Shown: positions 10,573 through 20,108 of the stretch, one piece after another
How the letters are laid out: each line of letters begins with the position of its first letter
How positions within the stretch are numbered: the stretch's first letter is position 1
Source of the DNA: Enterococcus malodoratus ATCC 43197
GTDB taxonomy: Bacteria > Bacillota > Bacilli > Lactobacillales > Enterococcaceae
Reading direction: 5' to 3'
NCBI RefSeq assembly: GCF_000407185.1
Contig: NZ_KE136481.1
Location: forward strand, 513,136 to 577,135
DNA: 64,000 bases
Made by a program: the position numbers and the translations under genes
Notes under the pieces: generated by a model
Seen by the model: the letters and a program-made list of their open reading frames with translations, nothing else
Databases searched by the model: none
What the model was told of the DNA's origin: nothing

Positions 10573-11717
10573 TTTTCCTTATCAAGTAAAAATTTTTCAA
10601 AAACATCATTTCCTCGAAACAAACCTGTCTTAGTCAAACGAACCCTCGAATCCGTTTCAGCTATCAACTTCTGTTGCTTTAATTTCTCAATCACATCACC
10701 ATAAACATCGGTTAACTTTTGATCGAAACGAGATTCGAAAACAGTTTTATCAACACCTGAAATTTTTCTTAAGCCAAGAAACATTTCCTCTTCGATCTGC
10801 TCTTTTTGAGATAAACGTTCTTCTTCAAGTATCGGTAACTGATTGTCGGTTAATGCCCTCATATAATGTTGAATTGGCCCGCGATTTTTGTAACGTCGAT
10901 TTTCGAGATAGCCACTGGCTCCTGCTCCGAGTCCAAAATAATTCTGATTGTTCCAGTAAACAAGATTGTGCTGACTTTCAAATCCAGGTTTGGCAAAATT
11001 ACTGATCTCATATTGCATCCGCCCTGCTTTTTCCATTGCTTCTATCGTTTCAGCGTACATTTGTGCTTCCAATTCTTGCTCTGGCAGTTGCATTTTTCCG
11101 CGACGAACCCAGTTCATGAACATTGTTTGATTTTCCAAAATCAGCGAATACAATGCATAATGAGGTAAATCTAAGGCCAGTGCACGTTCAACTGTATCAC
11201 GAAAACTTTCTAAACTTTGACCAGGTAATGCATAAATCAAGTCAATAGTTACATTACTAAAATCTTTTTCTTCCAGTAGACGAACCGTATCATACACATC
11301 TTTTGCTGTGTGCTTACGCCCGATTTTCTTCAACAAACGATCATCGAAGGTTTGAACCCCCATCGATAGACGGTTAACACCATAGTTTTTCATGACATCT
11401 AATTTTTCACCTGAAAGATCTCCAGGATTAGCTTCGACTGTAAATTCTCCCTCATTATATGGAAGTATTTCTCGCAGTCCGCTCAACAAACGATCCAGCT
11501 GTGACGCATTTAACGATGTCGGAGTTCCGCCCCCGACATAAAGAGTCTCCATGTTTTTGACAGGATTCTTAATTAAAGACAAACGCGCTTCCTTCAAAAG
11601 CGCTTCTATGTATTCATCCACAGGTTGTCCTTCAAGGAAAACCTTATTAAAATCACAGTAATAGCAAATGTGTTCACAGAAAGGAATATGAACATAAGCT
11701 GAAGTTGATTGTTTCAT
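10569..11717 (-). CDS. hemW: radical SAM heme chaperone HemW (HemN-like)
   Basis: 382 residues from the ATG at 11717, preceded by AGAGGAG; the frame stays open for 20 more codons upstream but without an RBS. The radical-SAM cluster motif CEHICYYC (about 15-22) is intact, followed by GGGTP and the HemN C-terminal domain. It shows the HemW-type sequence beginning with HIPFCxxxCxYC and lacks the N-terminal extension of genuine coproporphyrinogen dehydrogenases. HemW binds heme and inserts it into respiratory proteins. It neighbours hrcA, as in other Lactobacillales. Confidence 0.9.
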   Translation of the reverse strand: MKQSTSAYVHIPFCEHICYYCDFNKVFLEGQPVDEYIEALLKEARLSLIKNPVKNMETLYVGGGTPTSLNASQLDRLLSGLREILPYNEGEFTVEANPGDLSGEKLDVMKNYGVNRLSMGVQTFDDRLLKKIGRKHTAKDVYDTVRLLEEKDFSNVTIDLIYALPGQSLESFRDTVERALALDLPHYALYSLILENQTMFMNWVRRGKMQLPEQELEAQMYAETIEAMEKAGRMQYEISNFAKPGFESQHNLVYWNNQNYFGLGAGASGYLENRRYKNRGPIQHYMRALTDNQLPILEEERLSQKEQIEEEMFLGLRKISGVDKTVFESRFDQKLTDVYGDVIEKLKQQKLIAETDSRVRLTKTGLFRGNDVFEKFLLDKEN

Positions 11718-11802
11718 TTTACTCCTCTTTCTTCTACCTAGTAGTAACAAAAGGTATTCTAACACAGTTTTCAACAATCACAGAACTAGGCTAACTGACT
11801 AA

Positions 11803-11834
11803 ACAAAAAAATAAGAGTGGTTCATCACTCTTAT
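11803..11834 (-). terminator. terminator of the cobalamin operon
   Basis: On the - strand AATAAGAGTG and CACTCTTATT surround a 6-nt loop and are followed by T7. It is the first strong terminator after cobC and marks the 3' end of the 23-kb cob transcript. Confidence 0.85.
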
Positions 11835-11895
11835 TAACTTCGGACTATTCACTTTCACTAACCAAAAAAAGAGCCTTCACACTAAATGGCCCCAC

Positions 11896-12468
11896 TTACT
11901 TATTCCATGCGATAATTTTAAAAACGTCTTTTTCAGCCTCCATCATCGTATAGTTTCCTTGTTCTACAATTATGTTCCAAAAGTCAAACTCAGGAAAACA
12001 GCTTTTCAGAATGACTCGCAGCACACCTAGGTGTCCTACAATTACAAAATCCTGATTTTTTCTGAGTAATTTTTTAAAACAACTCCAAATACGATTTTGA
12101 AAATCTGTATATTTTTCAGCATTCGTTGGCGTGATCTCAAAAGGGGATTCTAACCACCATTCCCATTCTTCCGGAAATTTTTCATTAATTTGATCTGCAC
12201 TCAATCCTTCCCACAAACCAAAGTTCTTTTCATTTAATTCTTCTAATGAAATGCTTGTTTGAGTTGGAAAAATATATTCAGCAGTTTCAATCGCTCTTTT
12301 TAGCTCGCTAGTATAGACAGGTGCCTGAAGTGCTAATTTTTTAAATTTTTCTCTCAGTAAATAAGCTTGTTGGATCCCTGTCTCATTTAATGACACATCA
12401 GTTGTGCCATAAAATAAATGGCGCCGATTAAATTCAGTTTCCCCGTGTCGAATCAAATATATTTTCAT
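11896..12468 (-). CDS. cobC: alpha-ribazole phosphatase (CobC-type histidine phosphatase)
   Basis: 190 residues from the ATG at 12468, which overlaps the cobS stop by ATGA. It has the phosphoglycerate-mutase RHGE motif (LIRHGETEFN, about 5-14) and the second catalytic His in IVGHLGVLR. It would remove the phosphate from adenosylcobalamin 5'-phosphate or alpha-ribazole phosphate at the end of nucleotide-loop assembly. The family is broad; assignment rests on the RHGETEFN type and its place after cobU-cobS. Last gene before the operon terminator. Confidence 0.87.
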   Translation of the reverse strand: MKIYLIRHGETEFNRRHLFYGTTDVSLNETGIQQAYLLREKFKKLALQAPVYTSELKRAIETAEYIFPTQTSISLEELNEKNFGLWEGLSADQINEKFPEEWEWWLESPFEITPTNAEKYTDFQNRIWSCFKKLLRKNQDFVIVGHLGVLRVILKSCFPEFDFWNIIVEQGNYTMMEAEKDVFKIIAWNK

Positions 12469-13226
12469 AGAGAACCTCGCATAATAACTAGAGTTAATAG
12501 AAACACGACTTGGGAAATAGGAGAACACGCACCTAAAGTATCTCCATTAAATCCCTCTACTTTGCTAATGACTAATTTTCGATAAAGAAAGACGATCACT
12601 ACGTTAACAATAAAGCAAACGATTCCGACATCTCTCAAAAAAAGTAGCAGAACAAAGAAAGAAACAAGCTGACAAAAACCTATATCTTGACTCTTCACAT
12701 TTAGAAAGGCTGTTCCTAACCCTTTAGTGTTGCTGCCAGCATATTGCATTTGATAAAACAATAAACTGATTCCGTTTTTTCCAACAAGATTCAATAGCAA
12801 AACAATAATTGCTTGAGACGTATTATTAATATGTGAAAGCAATGCAGAAAAACTGAAAATTAGAAATACATAATAGAAGACAATTGCTAATACCCCATTA
12901 CTGCCTACTCTGCTATCTTTCATGATCTCTAACATTCGTTCCTTTTTGCGTGACGAAAAAAGCCCATCCGCCATATCGGATAGCGCATCCAGATGAAACC
13001 CGCCTGTTAACATCACATCAAACAGCAAAATAAAGATCCATGCAATACTAGGCCCAAACAAATGCTGTAGCGGCCAATATACAACGGCCTCGATAAACCC
13101 AATCATTAATCCAAACAACGAAAAAAAGCGAACGCCAGAACGCATCTTTTTTTCTGGTTCGTCAATTTCTACAGGTATCGGTATTCGAGTAAAAAATTGA
13201 AAATAAAGAATTATACTATCGATCAT
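12465..13226 (-). CDS. cobS: cobalamin synthase CobS
   Basis: 253 residues, multispanning membrane protein. It shows FFTRIPIP near the N-terminus, the acidic metal-binding motif GGFHLDALSDMADGLF (about 76-91) and a C-terminal GDTLGA motif. It joins adenosylcobinamide-GDP and alpha-ribazole (or its phosphate) at the membrane. It overlaps cobU by 4 nt at its start and cobC by 3 nt at its end, showing translational coupling. Confidence 0.95.
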   Translation of the reverse strand: MIDSIILYFQFFTRIPIPVEIDEPEKKMRSGVRFFSLFGLMIGFIEAVVYWPLQHLFGPSIAWIFILLFDVMLTGGFHLDALSDMADGLFSSRKKERMLEIMKDSRVGSNGVLAIVFYYVFLIFSFSALLSHINNTSQAIIVLLLNLVGKNGISLLFYQMQYAGSNTKGLGTAFLNVKSQDIGFCQLVSFFVLLLFLRDVGIVCFIVNVVIVFLYRKLVISKVEGFNGDTLGACSPISQVVFLLTLVIMRGSL

Positions 13227-13810
13227 TTTATCTTCATTGGGATACCTGCTACCACTAGAAATGCAGCATCCGCTTCCTTTCCTATCATTTGGTTGACACG
13301 TCCTAAAACATCCCTAAACCAGCGAGAGAAATCATTTTCAGGAACAATCCCCAAACCAACCTCATTGGTTACAATAACTAGCTGACGAGAATTATTTTTT
13401 ACCGCAGTGAGGATTGATTGCCATTCGTTCAATATTTCTGCTTCAATTACTTGTTTTTCATTTTCAGAAAGTCCTGCAATTTTCTCGTCGATCACTTTAA
13501 AATCTTCACCAAACTTTTTTTTCATCAAATGAAAAAAATAATTTGTGGTCAGCATTGTAGCACAATCCAGTAAATGTATTGATAGTTGTGATTGTTCAAT
13601 CAAATCAGCTACACCTAAGAATATTTCCTTCGTTTGCCAATTTTTAGAACGTCTTTCTTGATGCAGCGACACACGTTTTTTCATTTCATCGTCTTGAGCA
13701 CTGCAATTTGTTGCGATATAACTAATTTTTTCTTCCGTATTAAGTAAACTTTCCGCAAAAGATGATTTGCCACTGCGCGCCCCGCCAGTTATTAAAATTA
13801 TTTCTCCCAA
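13223..13810 (-). CDS. cobU: adenosylcobinamide kinase/guanylyltransferase CobU
   Basis: 195 residues. The P-loop GGARSGKS lies at the N-terminus (about 9-16), and the family motifs LLDCATMLTTN and VTNEVGLGIVPE follow. It phosphorylates adenosylcobinamide and attaches GMP, activating it for CobS. It starts with TTG at 13810, just after GAGGTGAT, and lies 6 bp downstream of the cblS-like gene. Confidence 0.95.
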   Translation of the reverse strand: MGEIILITGGARSGKSSFAESLLNTEEKISYIATNCSAQDDEMKKRVSLHQERRSKNWQTKEIFLGVADLIEQSQLSIHLLDCATMLTTNYFFHLMKKKFGEDFKVIDEKIAGLSENEKQVIEAEILNEWQSILTAVKNNSRQLVIVTNEVGLGIVPENDFSRWFRDVLGRVNQMIGKEADAAFLVVAGIPMKIK

Positions 13811-13816
13811 AACCTA

Positions 13817-14551
13817 TCACCTCTTTTTGAATTCTCCTATTTTTTTCAACTCCGAATACTGAGTCAAAATTCTTGATTCCTCCTTTAAGTTCACTGCCAC
13901 CAAAATAACCGTTGCCGGTCCTCCCGAACAATCAAGTTCCTCCTCTGAAAAAAAATCTGCATAGAAATTCGACCCTTCCGTCATTAATTGTGTCTCATAA
14001 CGAATTCCTTTCGAGCCAACAGGCAGCATATCTAAAACTCCTGACTCTTTTCTTAAAGATCTCACGAGTGGATAAGAAAAAATTTTTTGTTGGTTTTTTA
14101 TAACTTTTTCGCCAACATATGGCGTTCCCAACTTCAGCAAGCTGCACGCTTCTTGCATTTTGAAGCATTCTTTTACTTTGGTCTCAGCAATAACCGTGAT
14201 TCCGATACTGCTCGTCTTGGTGGGCATATTCTCTTCTGTACTACCATTGAGAGAAAGATGAGACAGTTCGGCTTTGATTAATTCTTCTCTTATCCCTTTC
14301 AACATGTTTTTTCCAGTTGGATCATGTTCATTGCCGATTAGATCAACAACAGCAATCGGTTCTGCTCCATAACAAAGTAATTCCATTAATGGGACACGCA
14401 AACAGAAAGCCGCTGTCACTGCTGGATTGACTTGAACAGCGTCTAACTCCTTTTCACCGATGCCCGCACTAGAGTCACAAGCAATCACCAAATCTTTATC
14501 ACTGAAACCAGATAAAATTGAGAGATCACGATATCTTTTTGTTAAATTCAC
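13817..14551 (-). CDS. cblS: AIR synthase/ThiL-like kinase, probable alpha-ribazole kinase CblS
   Basis: 244 residues starting with GTG, with GGGAGGA upstream. It has PurM/ThiL-fold features: a DSSAGIGEKELD motif near residue 26, GAEPIAVVDLIGNE near 85 and a glycine-rich C-terminal CSGGPATVILVAV segment. CblS of Listeria and Geobacillus is a kinase of this fold that phosphorylates alpha-ribazole, bypassing CobT. The position directly before cobU-cobS, the CblT-like membrane gene at the head of the same operon and the lack of cobT here all support that role. The name is from family memory and context, not an alignment. Confidence 0.65.
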   Translation of the reverse strand: MNLTKRYRDLSILSGFSDKDLVIACDSSAGIGEKELDAVQVNPAVTAAFCLRVPLMELLCYGAEPIAVVDLIGNEHDPTGKNMLKGIREELIKAELSHLSLNGSTEENMPTKTSSIGITVIAETKVKECFKMQEACSLLKLGTPYVGEKVIKNQQKIFSYPLVRSLRKESGVLDMLPVGSKGIRYETQLMTEGSNFYADFFSEEELDCSGGPATVILVAVNLKEESRILTQYSELKKIGEFKKR

Positions 14552-14557
14552 AGCGTA

Positions 14558-15304
14558 CTATTCCTCCCGTTTGATTTCTTGTAATAAACATTCATAGAGA
14601 TGGGGCATGTCATAGACTTCCGGCTGAATTACTACACTTTGGGTCTTTTGGATTGCCCTTGCAGTAACTGGCCCAATAGCCGCGATTTTCAACCGTGACC
14701 AAAAGTCAGCAGGAAGTTGTTGGAACTTCTCAACTGTTTGAAAAAAAGATTCCCAAGATGAGGGACTAGCAAAAAGCACATAATCTATGGGAGCATTGAG
14801 TATTAGTTTTCTCAATTTTTCTTGATCTTCTTGATAGAATTCATTTCTATAAATCACTTGCTCCAACACAGTGTGTCCTTGACGAGTCAAAGCGTTGTAT
14901 ATCACACGACGAGCTTGATGTGAATGCGGCCAGAAAACACGCTGCTTATGATTTACAAAACTTGACCATTCCCTTACTAATCCTTCAGAAAAGCCTTCTT
15001 TTGGTTGAAAATCTACATTTAATCCCAAATCTCGTAGAGTCAACGCTGTTTGATTGCCTATAGCCAATATACTTGCCTGATTGTTTAACTGGGCAAAATC
15101 AAAGTACTTCACAGCATTAACACTAGTAAAAAAAATCCAGTCATATTCCTGTTCTAAGCTTTGATAGGGTTGAAAGACTGTCCGATTTAATGGAATAGTA
15201 ATAATTTCAACATCATTTTCTATGAAACTTTGATAAATATCATTCGGCATCGTTGCCTCTCTAGTATATAAAAGTTTCTTTTTGATCGTTCTTGCACTCC
15301 TCAA
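14558..15304 (-). CDS. hemD: uroporphyrinogen-III synthase HemD
   Basis: About 248 residues as drawn. It has two-domain U3S features: KKLLYTREA as the first strand, FFTSVNAVKYF in the first domain, VLFASPSSWESFF and AAIGPVTARAI in the second. It cyclises hydroxymethylbilane to uroporphyrinogen III. The start is uncertain: the TTG at 15304 overlaps hemC by 44 nt, while an ATG at 15250 with GAGAGG would remove the first conserved strand. A second, more diverged U3S domain is fused to CobA at 22333-23763. Confidence 0.88.
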   Translation of the reverse strand: MRSARTIKKKLLYTREATMPNDIYQSFIENDVEIITIPLNRTVFQPYQSLEQEYDWIFFTSVNAVKYFDFAQLNNQASILAIGNQTALTLRDLGLNVDFQPKEGFSEGLVREWSSFVNHKQRVFWPHSHQARRVIYNALTRQGHTVLEQVIYRNEFYQEDQEKLRKLILNAPIDYVLFASPSSWESFFQTVEKFQQLPADFWSRLKIAAIGPVTARAIQKTQSVVIQPEVYDMPHLYECLLQEIKREE

Positions 15305-16205
15305 TCAGCGTAATTGCACCTTGTTTAACCATTTTTGCAGCGACAGTTTTTCCTAAAACTATAGGGTCATTTCCTTTCATCGTTTCTTTCAAAATAATTT
15401 GCCCGTTTTCACTACCGATCATCCCTGTAAGCTCAAATGTGTTTCCCTTCGACTGACAATATGCTCCCACCGGAAAAGTACAACTACCATCCAAACTACC
15501 TAGAAAAGCACGTTCAGCAGTTACTGCAATTTCCGTTGGTGCATGTTCCATTTTTTTAATCATGCTAAGCACTTCGGTATTATCTTTTCGACACTCCAAG
15601 GCCAAAGCACCTTGCCCTATCGCGGGTAACATAACTTGCGGTGGGAGTTCTTGATGGTAAACCGTTTGATCCAACCCTAAACGTTCCAAACCAGCCAAGG
15701 CCAAAACGATCGCGTCATATTGACCTTCATTCATCTTACGAATTCTGGTATCAATATTTCCTCTGATCGGCTGAATATCGAAATCCGGTCGAACATGTAA
15801 AAGTTGCGCCTTTCTTCGAAGACTGCTAGTACCAACGACAGCATTTTTTGGCAATGTTTCTAATCTGACACCAGCCTCTTTAATCAACAATGCATCTGTT
15901 GGTGAATGCCGCTTCATCACACAAGCGAGTGTCAACTCATCATGAATATCAGTTGGAATATCCTTCAAGCTGTGTATCGCAAAATCAATGTTCCCCGCAC
16001 GAAGCTGATACTCTAATTCTCTTACAAAACAGCCTTGTCCCCCAATTGATTGCAGATTGTGCGTAGCTAAATGATCTCCCTTGGTTTTAATTTTTACGAG
16101 TTCAACCTCTACGTCAGGAAAATAACTTTGAAAGACATCTAAAGCTTGTCTTGTTTGTGTCGTAGCGAGTTTACTGCCGCGTGTTCCAACTTTCAGCTTT
16201 TTCAT
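15261..16205 (-). CDS. hemC: porphobilinogen deaminase HemC
   Basis: 314 residues. It opens with KVGTRGSKLAT, has the catalytic Asp region GQGCFVRELE...DFAIHSLKDIPT (about 75-105) and the dipyrromethane-attachment Cys in LDGSCTFPVG (about 240). It polymerises four porphobilinogens to hydroxymethylbilane. It is in the operon with hemD, but hemA, hemL and hemB are not in this window, so the supply of porphobilinogen must come from elsewhere. Confidence 0.96.
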   Translation of the reverse strand: MKKLKVGTRGSKLATTQTRQALDVFQSYFPDVEVELVKIKTKGDHLATHNLQSIGGQGCFVRELEYQLRAGNIDFAIHSLKDIPTDIHDELTLACVMKRHSPTDALLIKEAGVRLETLPKNAVVGTSSLRRKAQLLHVRPDFDIQPIRGNIDTRIRKMNEGQYDAIVLALAGLERLGLDQTVYHQELPPQVMLPAIGQGALALECRKDNTEVLSMIKKMEHAPTEIAVTAERAFLGSLDGSCTFPVGAYCQSKGNTFELTGMIGSENGQIILKETMKGNDPIVLGKTVAAKMVKQGAITLIEECKNDQKETFIY

Positions 16206-16243
16206 TTTCTTCCTTCTTTCACTTGAACAGCTCTTTTTCTAGA

Positions 16244-16810
16244 TCATTTCTTCCTATTAAAAACGGAGACACTGTTTTCATATAATATTTCTGGTTGTTC
16301 AGCTTGCCCGTTGACCCAGCGAGCCAAAGCAAAAAAGTAGTCTGATAAACGATTCAAAAATTTCAGTGCCTCTTCATTAACAGCTTCTTGCTGTTCTACT
16401 AAATCTATTGCATTTCGTTCTGCCTCACGAGTAAAACAGCGGCAAAGATGTAAACTTGCTGCAATAATTGTTCCTCCAGGTAAAACAAAACGATCAATTT
16501 TTGGTGATTCCTCCCAATAGAAATCAATTTTTTCTTCTAACCATTCAATCATTTGCGGTTCAACCTTATAGGGCCGTTTCTCTTCTGGTGTGGCAAAATC
16601 ACTGCCACAGTCAAAGATCCATTGTTGAACTTGAACTAGTTCAGTATATAAGGCGGATTCTTGACCTAATGAAGCGACGGTGAATCCTACCTGAGCATTG
16701 AGCGTATCAATCGATCCATACGCTTGTACACGGGGAACATTCTTTTTAACTCTTTCACCGCCAACTAATCTGGTGAAACCTTGGTCTCCATAGCGCGTGT
16801 AGACATTCAT
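16244..16810 (-). CDS. PduO-type ATP:cob(I)alamin adenosyltransferase
   Basis: 188 residues. It has the PduO/MMAB N-terminal pattern VYTRYGDQGFTRLVGGERV (about 3-21), and the C-terminal region contains RCFTREAERN and LNRLSDYFFALAR motifs for ATP and corrinoid binding. It adds the 5'-deoxyadenosyl group to reduced corrinoid. It lies between cbiP and hemC in the operon. Adenosylation is needed before amidation by CbiP, so the position is sensible. Confidence 0.93.
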   Translation of the reverse strand: MNVYTRYGDQGFTRLVGGERVKKNVPRVQAYGSIDTLNAQVGFTVASLGQESALYTELVQVQQWIFDCGSDFATPEEKRPYKVEPQMIEWLEEKIDFYWEESPKIDRFVLPGGTIIAASLHLCRCFTREAERNAIDLVEQQEAVNEEALKFLNRLSDYFFALARWVNGQAEQPEILYENSVSVFNRKK

Positions 16811-16825
16811 AGATTTGTCCCCTTT

Positions 16826-18319
16826 TTAATTCATAATTTGATAAATCTTTTCTAAATCAATATTTTCTCGAATCAAATCTGCCAGCTTATCGTATTCTTG
16901 ATTTTTATATTCCGAATAGGGCATAGTAACGTTTTCAATCGGCGAAAGTCCTTTGGATTCTCGAACTTGATTCAACAACTTTCGCCTCCACGTACTGTTA
17001 TCAAAAACACCATGAAGATAAGTTCCAAGAACTCTCTTATCCAAGCTGACAGCCCCATCATTTCTTGATACAGCTTTTCCATTGGCAGAGATAATCTGAG
17101 CAAAATAATGCTGCTCATGATTTTCTGACCTGCCCATATGAATCTCATATCCGCTAATCGTTTCTTCTCCAACTTTTGCTTCTACTCTTGTAGTGGTTTT
17201 TTCTCTTTCAAAATAAGTCTCAATATTTAGCAGCCTCAACCCCTGAAGGCTACCATGATTGGACTCTATTTGATTAGGATCATGCAACATTTTTCCAAGC
17301 AATTGAAACCCGCCGCAAATACCAATAATCATCTTCCCCTCATTTCGAACGCGAAGAATTTCTTTTGCTAACCCTGAGTTTTTCAGATATAGGCAATCCT
17401 CTAAGGTATTTTTACTGCCGGGCAAAATAAGAATGTCTGGACTGCCTAGCTGATCGCCAGGAAAAACATAGCGGATAGAAACATCAGGTTCACTTTCCAA
17501 GCTCTTGAAATCGGTGAAATTCGACATTTTAGATAGTCCGATTACTGCAACATCTAATTCTTTTTGCGTATTGTACAAACGGCTTACCTTCGATAAGGCG
17601 ACACTATCTTCATCTTCAATATTCAGCTGTGCATAAGGAATAACACCCACGACGGGTACATTGGTCAAATCCTCAATCATTTTCAACCCCGGATCTAATA
17701 ATGCGATATCCCCGCGAAATTTATTGATAATGATTCCTTTGATTCGTTCTCTCTCCGCTGGTTTCAGCAAATGAATTGTCCCGTAGATAGAGGCGAATAC
17801 TCCACCTTTGTCAATATCTGCTACTAAAAGGACGGGTGCATCGGCAATTTTCGCCATTCCCATGTTGGCAATGTCCCGACTATTCAAATTGATTTCCGCA
17901 GGACTCCCTGCTCCTTCAAGAACTATCACATCATTTTCCTTCAACAACTCTTGGTACAAATCTGAAATTCTCTCGATCAATTGTGGTTTGAATTCATGGT
18001 ATTCCACTGCATCCATATCACAAAGAACCTTGCCGTTAAAAATAACTTGTGACTTGCGATCAGAAGTCGGCTTTAATAAAACAGGATTCATGCGTGCATC
18101 TGGTTCAATTCCGGCAGCCTCAGCTTGAAAAACCTGAGCTCGTCCCATTTCTTTTCCTTGCATAGTAATATAGGAGTTCAATGCCATGTTTTGTGATTTA
18201 AAAGGCATTACTTTCAGCCCGTCTTGATGAAATATACGACATAGACCAGCAACCAAGATACTCTTTCCCGAGTCCGATGCTGTTCCTTGGATCATTAAAC
18301 TTTTTCCCATTCCGCTCAC
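16826..18319 (-). CDS. cbiP: cobyric acid synthase CbiP
   Basis: 497 residues, the normal family length. It starts with a P-loop-like MIQGTASDSGKS motif, has the dethiobiotin-synthetase-type ATPase domain (1-240) and a class I glutamine amidotransferase domain (about 250-440) with the nucleophile Cys in GICGGFQLLG and a His in GTYLHGVFD. It amidates side chains b, d, e and g of adenosylcobyrinic a,c-diamide. GTG start overlaps the cbiO stop by 4 nt. Confidence 0.96.
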   Translation of the reverse strand: MSGMGKSLMIQGTASDSGKSILVAGLCRIFHQDGLKVMPFKSQNMALNSYITMQGKEMGRAQVFQAEAAGIEPDARMNPVLLKPTSDRKSQVIFNGKVLCDMDAVEYHEFKPQLIERISDLYQELLKENDVIVLEGAGSPAEINLNSRDIANMGMAKIADAPVLLVADIDKGGVFASIYGTIHLLKPAERERIKGIIINKFRGDIALLDPGLKMIEDLTNVPVVGVIPYAQLNIEDEDSVALSKVSRLYNTQKELDVAVIGLSKMSNFTDFKSLESEPDVSIRYVFPGDQLGSPDILILPGSKNTLEDCLYLKNSGLAKEILRVRNEGKMIIGICGGFQLLGKMLHDPNQIESNHGSLQGLRLLNIETYFEREKTTTRVEAKVGEETISGYEIHMGRSENHEQHYFAQIISANGKAVSRNDGAVSLDKRVLGTYLHGVFDNSTWRRKLLNQVRESKGLSPIENVTMPYSEYKNQEYDKLADLIRENIDLEKIYQIMN

Positions 18320-19119
18320 TTCACTCTCAACTTTGTGTCCATAAATTCTTGTTCATTTTTGACTAACGGAAATCCCAGCTTCTGATGAACCTTGACTAAC
18401 CAAGGCTGTTCTAATCCTGCAGTTTTCAATACCTCTTCATCCAAAAACACCTGCTCTGGGTCACCTTCTTTAATCATCCTTCCCTTATCGATGACATACA
18501 AGTAGTCGCAAATCTCATACATCAAGTCCATATCATGACTGGATAGAATAATTTTTGTTCCTTGTTGGATTAATCGAGTAATGATTTCAATCATCTGCTG
18601 TTTACCGGCGGGGTCTAATCCTGAAGTTGGTTCATCTAACAGCAGCCATTTTGTTTTTAGCATTAGTACACTAGCGATCGCTACTTTTTTCTTTTGCCCA
18701 TAACTTAAATATTGAACGGGTTTATTTTTTAACTGCTCTATCTTCAATAAAGTAAAAACTTCATCCATTCTTTCTTTTATCTGAGAAGGATCTATACCCA
18801 AATTTTTTAAAGCAAATGCAACATCATCTTCCACGATCGAATAAAAAATCTGATGTTCTGGTTCCTGAAAAACGATTCCCACTTCTTGTCGGTATTGATA
18901 GAGGACGCTCTTCTTATAGTCTAAAGGTATATTTTCATAGATAATTTCTCCTTGAGTAGGTCGTAATAAACCAACAATCGCAGCAAACAATGTCGATTTA
19001 CCTGAACCATTGGCGCCTAATACTCCTACGGCTTTATGATCACTAAAATCTAAGGAAAGATGATGAAGTACATCTGCTTGATTTTCATAACTGACACATA
19101 AATCTGTTACCCTAAACAT
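18316..19119 (-). CDS. cbiO: cobalt ECF transporter ATPase CbiO
   Basis: 267 residues from ATG 19119, which follows GAGGGAG; the upstream 16 codons are probably untranslated. It has Walker A GANGSGKST (about 35), Q-loop FQEPEHQ, signature LSYGQKKKVAIA and Walker B LLLDEPTSGLD. It energises cobalt uptake with CbiQ and CbiMN at the membrane. Its location in the cob operon supports cobalt over nickel. Confidence 0.94.
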   Translation of the reverse strand: MFRVTDLCVSYENQADVLHHLSLDFSDHKAVGVLGANGSGKSTLFAAIVGLLRPTQGEIIYENIPLDYKKSVLYQYRQEVGIVFQEPEHQIFYSIVEDDVAFALKNLGIDPSQIKERMDEVFTLLKIEQLKNKPVQYLSYGQKKKVAIASVLMLKTKWLLLDEPTSGLDPAGKQQMIEIITRLIQQGTKIILSSHDMDLMYEICDYLYVIDKGRMIKEGDPEQVFLDEEVLKTAGLEQPWLVKVHQKLGFPLVKNEQEFMDTKLRVK

Positions 19120-19144
19120 TTTAGCTCCCTCTTTCGTTCGATTT

Positions 19145-19822
19145 TTAAAGCGGAAAATCTCCTTCAAAGAACTTCATTTCAAGCGAAAGGATCATTTTAT
19201 TAAAACGATCAAACGTTTGAAAAAACAGAATTTTGATCAAAACGCCTAGAGACTGATAGCTATTTCTAATTCCTTTGAAGCCAAAACGCATATCCTGTGC
19301 TCGTTTGATAATTAAGAATTCTTCGGCAAAAATGAAAATGAAACGATACATCAACATCGTTAATTCAATCAACAATGCTGGTAAATGGGCCTTTTTCATT
19401 ACCAATAGCAATTGATGAAAGGGAACAGTCAGGATAAAGAAATACGTACAAATCACACAACTGGCTGACCGAAAGAAAAGACGCACTCCTAAATGCAGTG
19501 AAGATTCTGTTATACCTATGAAATGATGAAAGACTGAAATATCAAAAATGAACCCATTGGAATTTGAACTAATTGAAAACAAAATCGTTAGAATACTTAT
19601 TACCAAAAATGGTGCTGGAACCAAAAGCCATTTGAGATATCTTTTGACTTTTACCTTCGCGACATACACCGTTACAGCACCAACGATTACACTAATCACG
19701 ACCTGAATTATTGGTGCCGCTAAAAAACAAAGAGCTAATAGGCATAGATAAAAAATACTTTTGACTCCCGGAGAAAGTTCGATCAATCGATTTTCATAGG
19801 CGATCTTATCAATTAATAGCAT
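19145..19822 (-). CDS. cbiQ: cobalt ECF transporter transmembrane protein CbiQ
   Basis: 225 residues from ATG 19822, which overlaps the end of cbiN by 14 nt and has AAAGGAAAG upstream. About five hydrophobic segments are visible, with the T-component coupling motif RAQDMRFG (about 180), which contacts CbiO. It forms the conserved core of the cobalt transporter. Confidence 0.92.
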   Translation of the reverse strand: MLLIDKIAYENRLIELSPGVKSIFYLCLLALCFLAAPIIQVVISVIVGAVTVYVAKVKVKRYLKWLLVPAPFLVISILTILFSISSNSNGFIFDISVFHHFIGITESSLHLGVRLFFRSASCVICTYFFILTVPFHQLLLVMKKAHLPALLIELTMLMYRFIFIFAEEFLIIKRAQDMRFGFKGIRNSYQSLGVLIKILFFQTFDRFNKMILSLEMKFFEGDFPL

Positions 19823-20108
19823 TTTTCTTCTTTCCTTTGTAATACCCCAAGATATAAGTGATAATTCCAACACCTAGACTTCCTTGAAGTGTAAACAACA
19901 AACTTTCAATTTCGCCGCTTTTAGGTTCCAACAATGAATCAAACCAAGGTGTATAATTTGGATTAATTTCCGTAATAACCGTTTCTGCCTCACCATCCGA
20001 TCCGCCAAATTCGCCCTTCTGATTGATTAACAAAGCACCAATCATCAAGACTACTACGGCCAGTAAAAGAATGATGTTCAAACTAGTTTTTGATTTATTT
20101 TTTTCCAT
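19809..20108 (-). CDS. cbiN: cobalt transport protein CbiN
   Basis: 99 residues with two transmembrane helices, at about 10-28 and 70-90, joined by an extracytoplasmic loop containing the family pattern GGSDGEAE...[15 protein letters not shown]. It is the small auxiliary subunit that works with CbiM in cobalt capture. It overlaps both cbiM (14 nt) and cbiQ (14 nt). Confidence 0.93.
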   Translation of the reverse strand: MEKNKSKTSLNIILLLAVVVLMIGALLINQKGEFGGSDGEAETVITEINPNYTPWFDSLLEPKSGEIESLLFTLQGSLGVGIITYILGYYKGKKKNAIN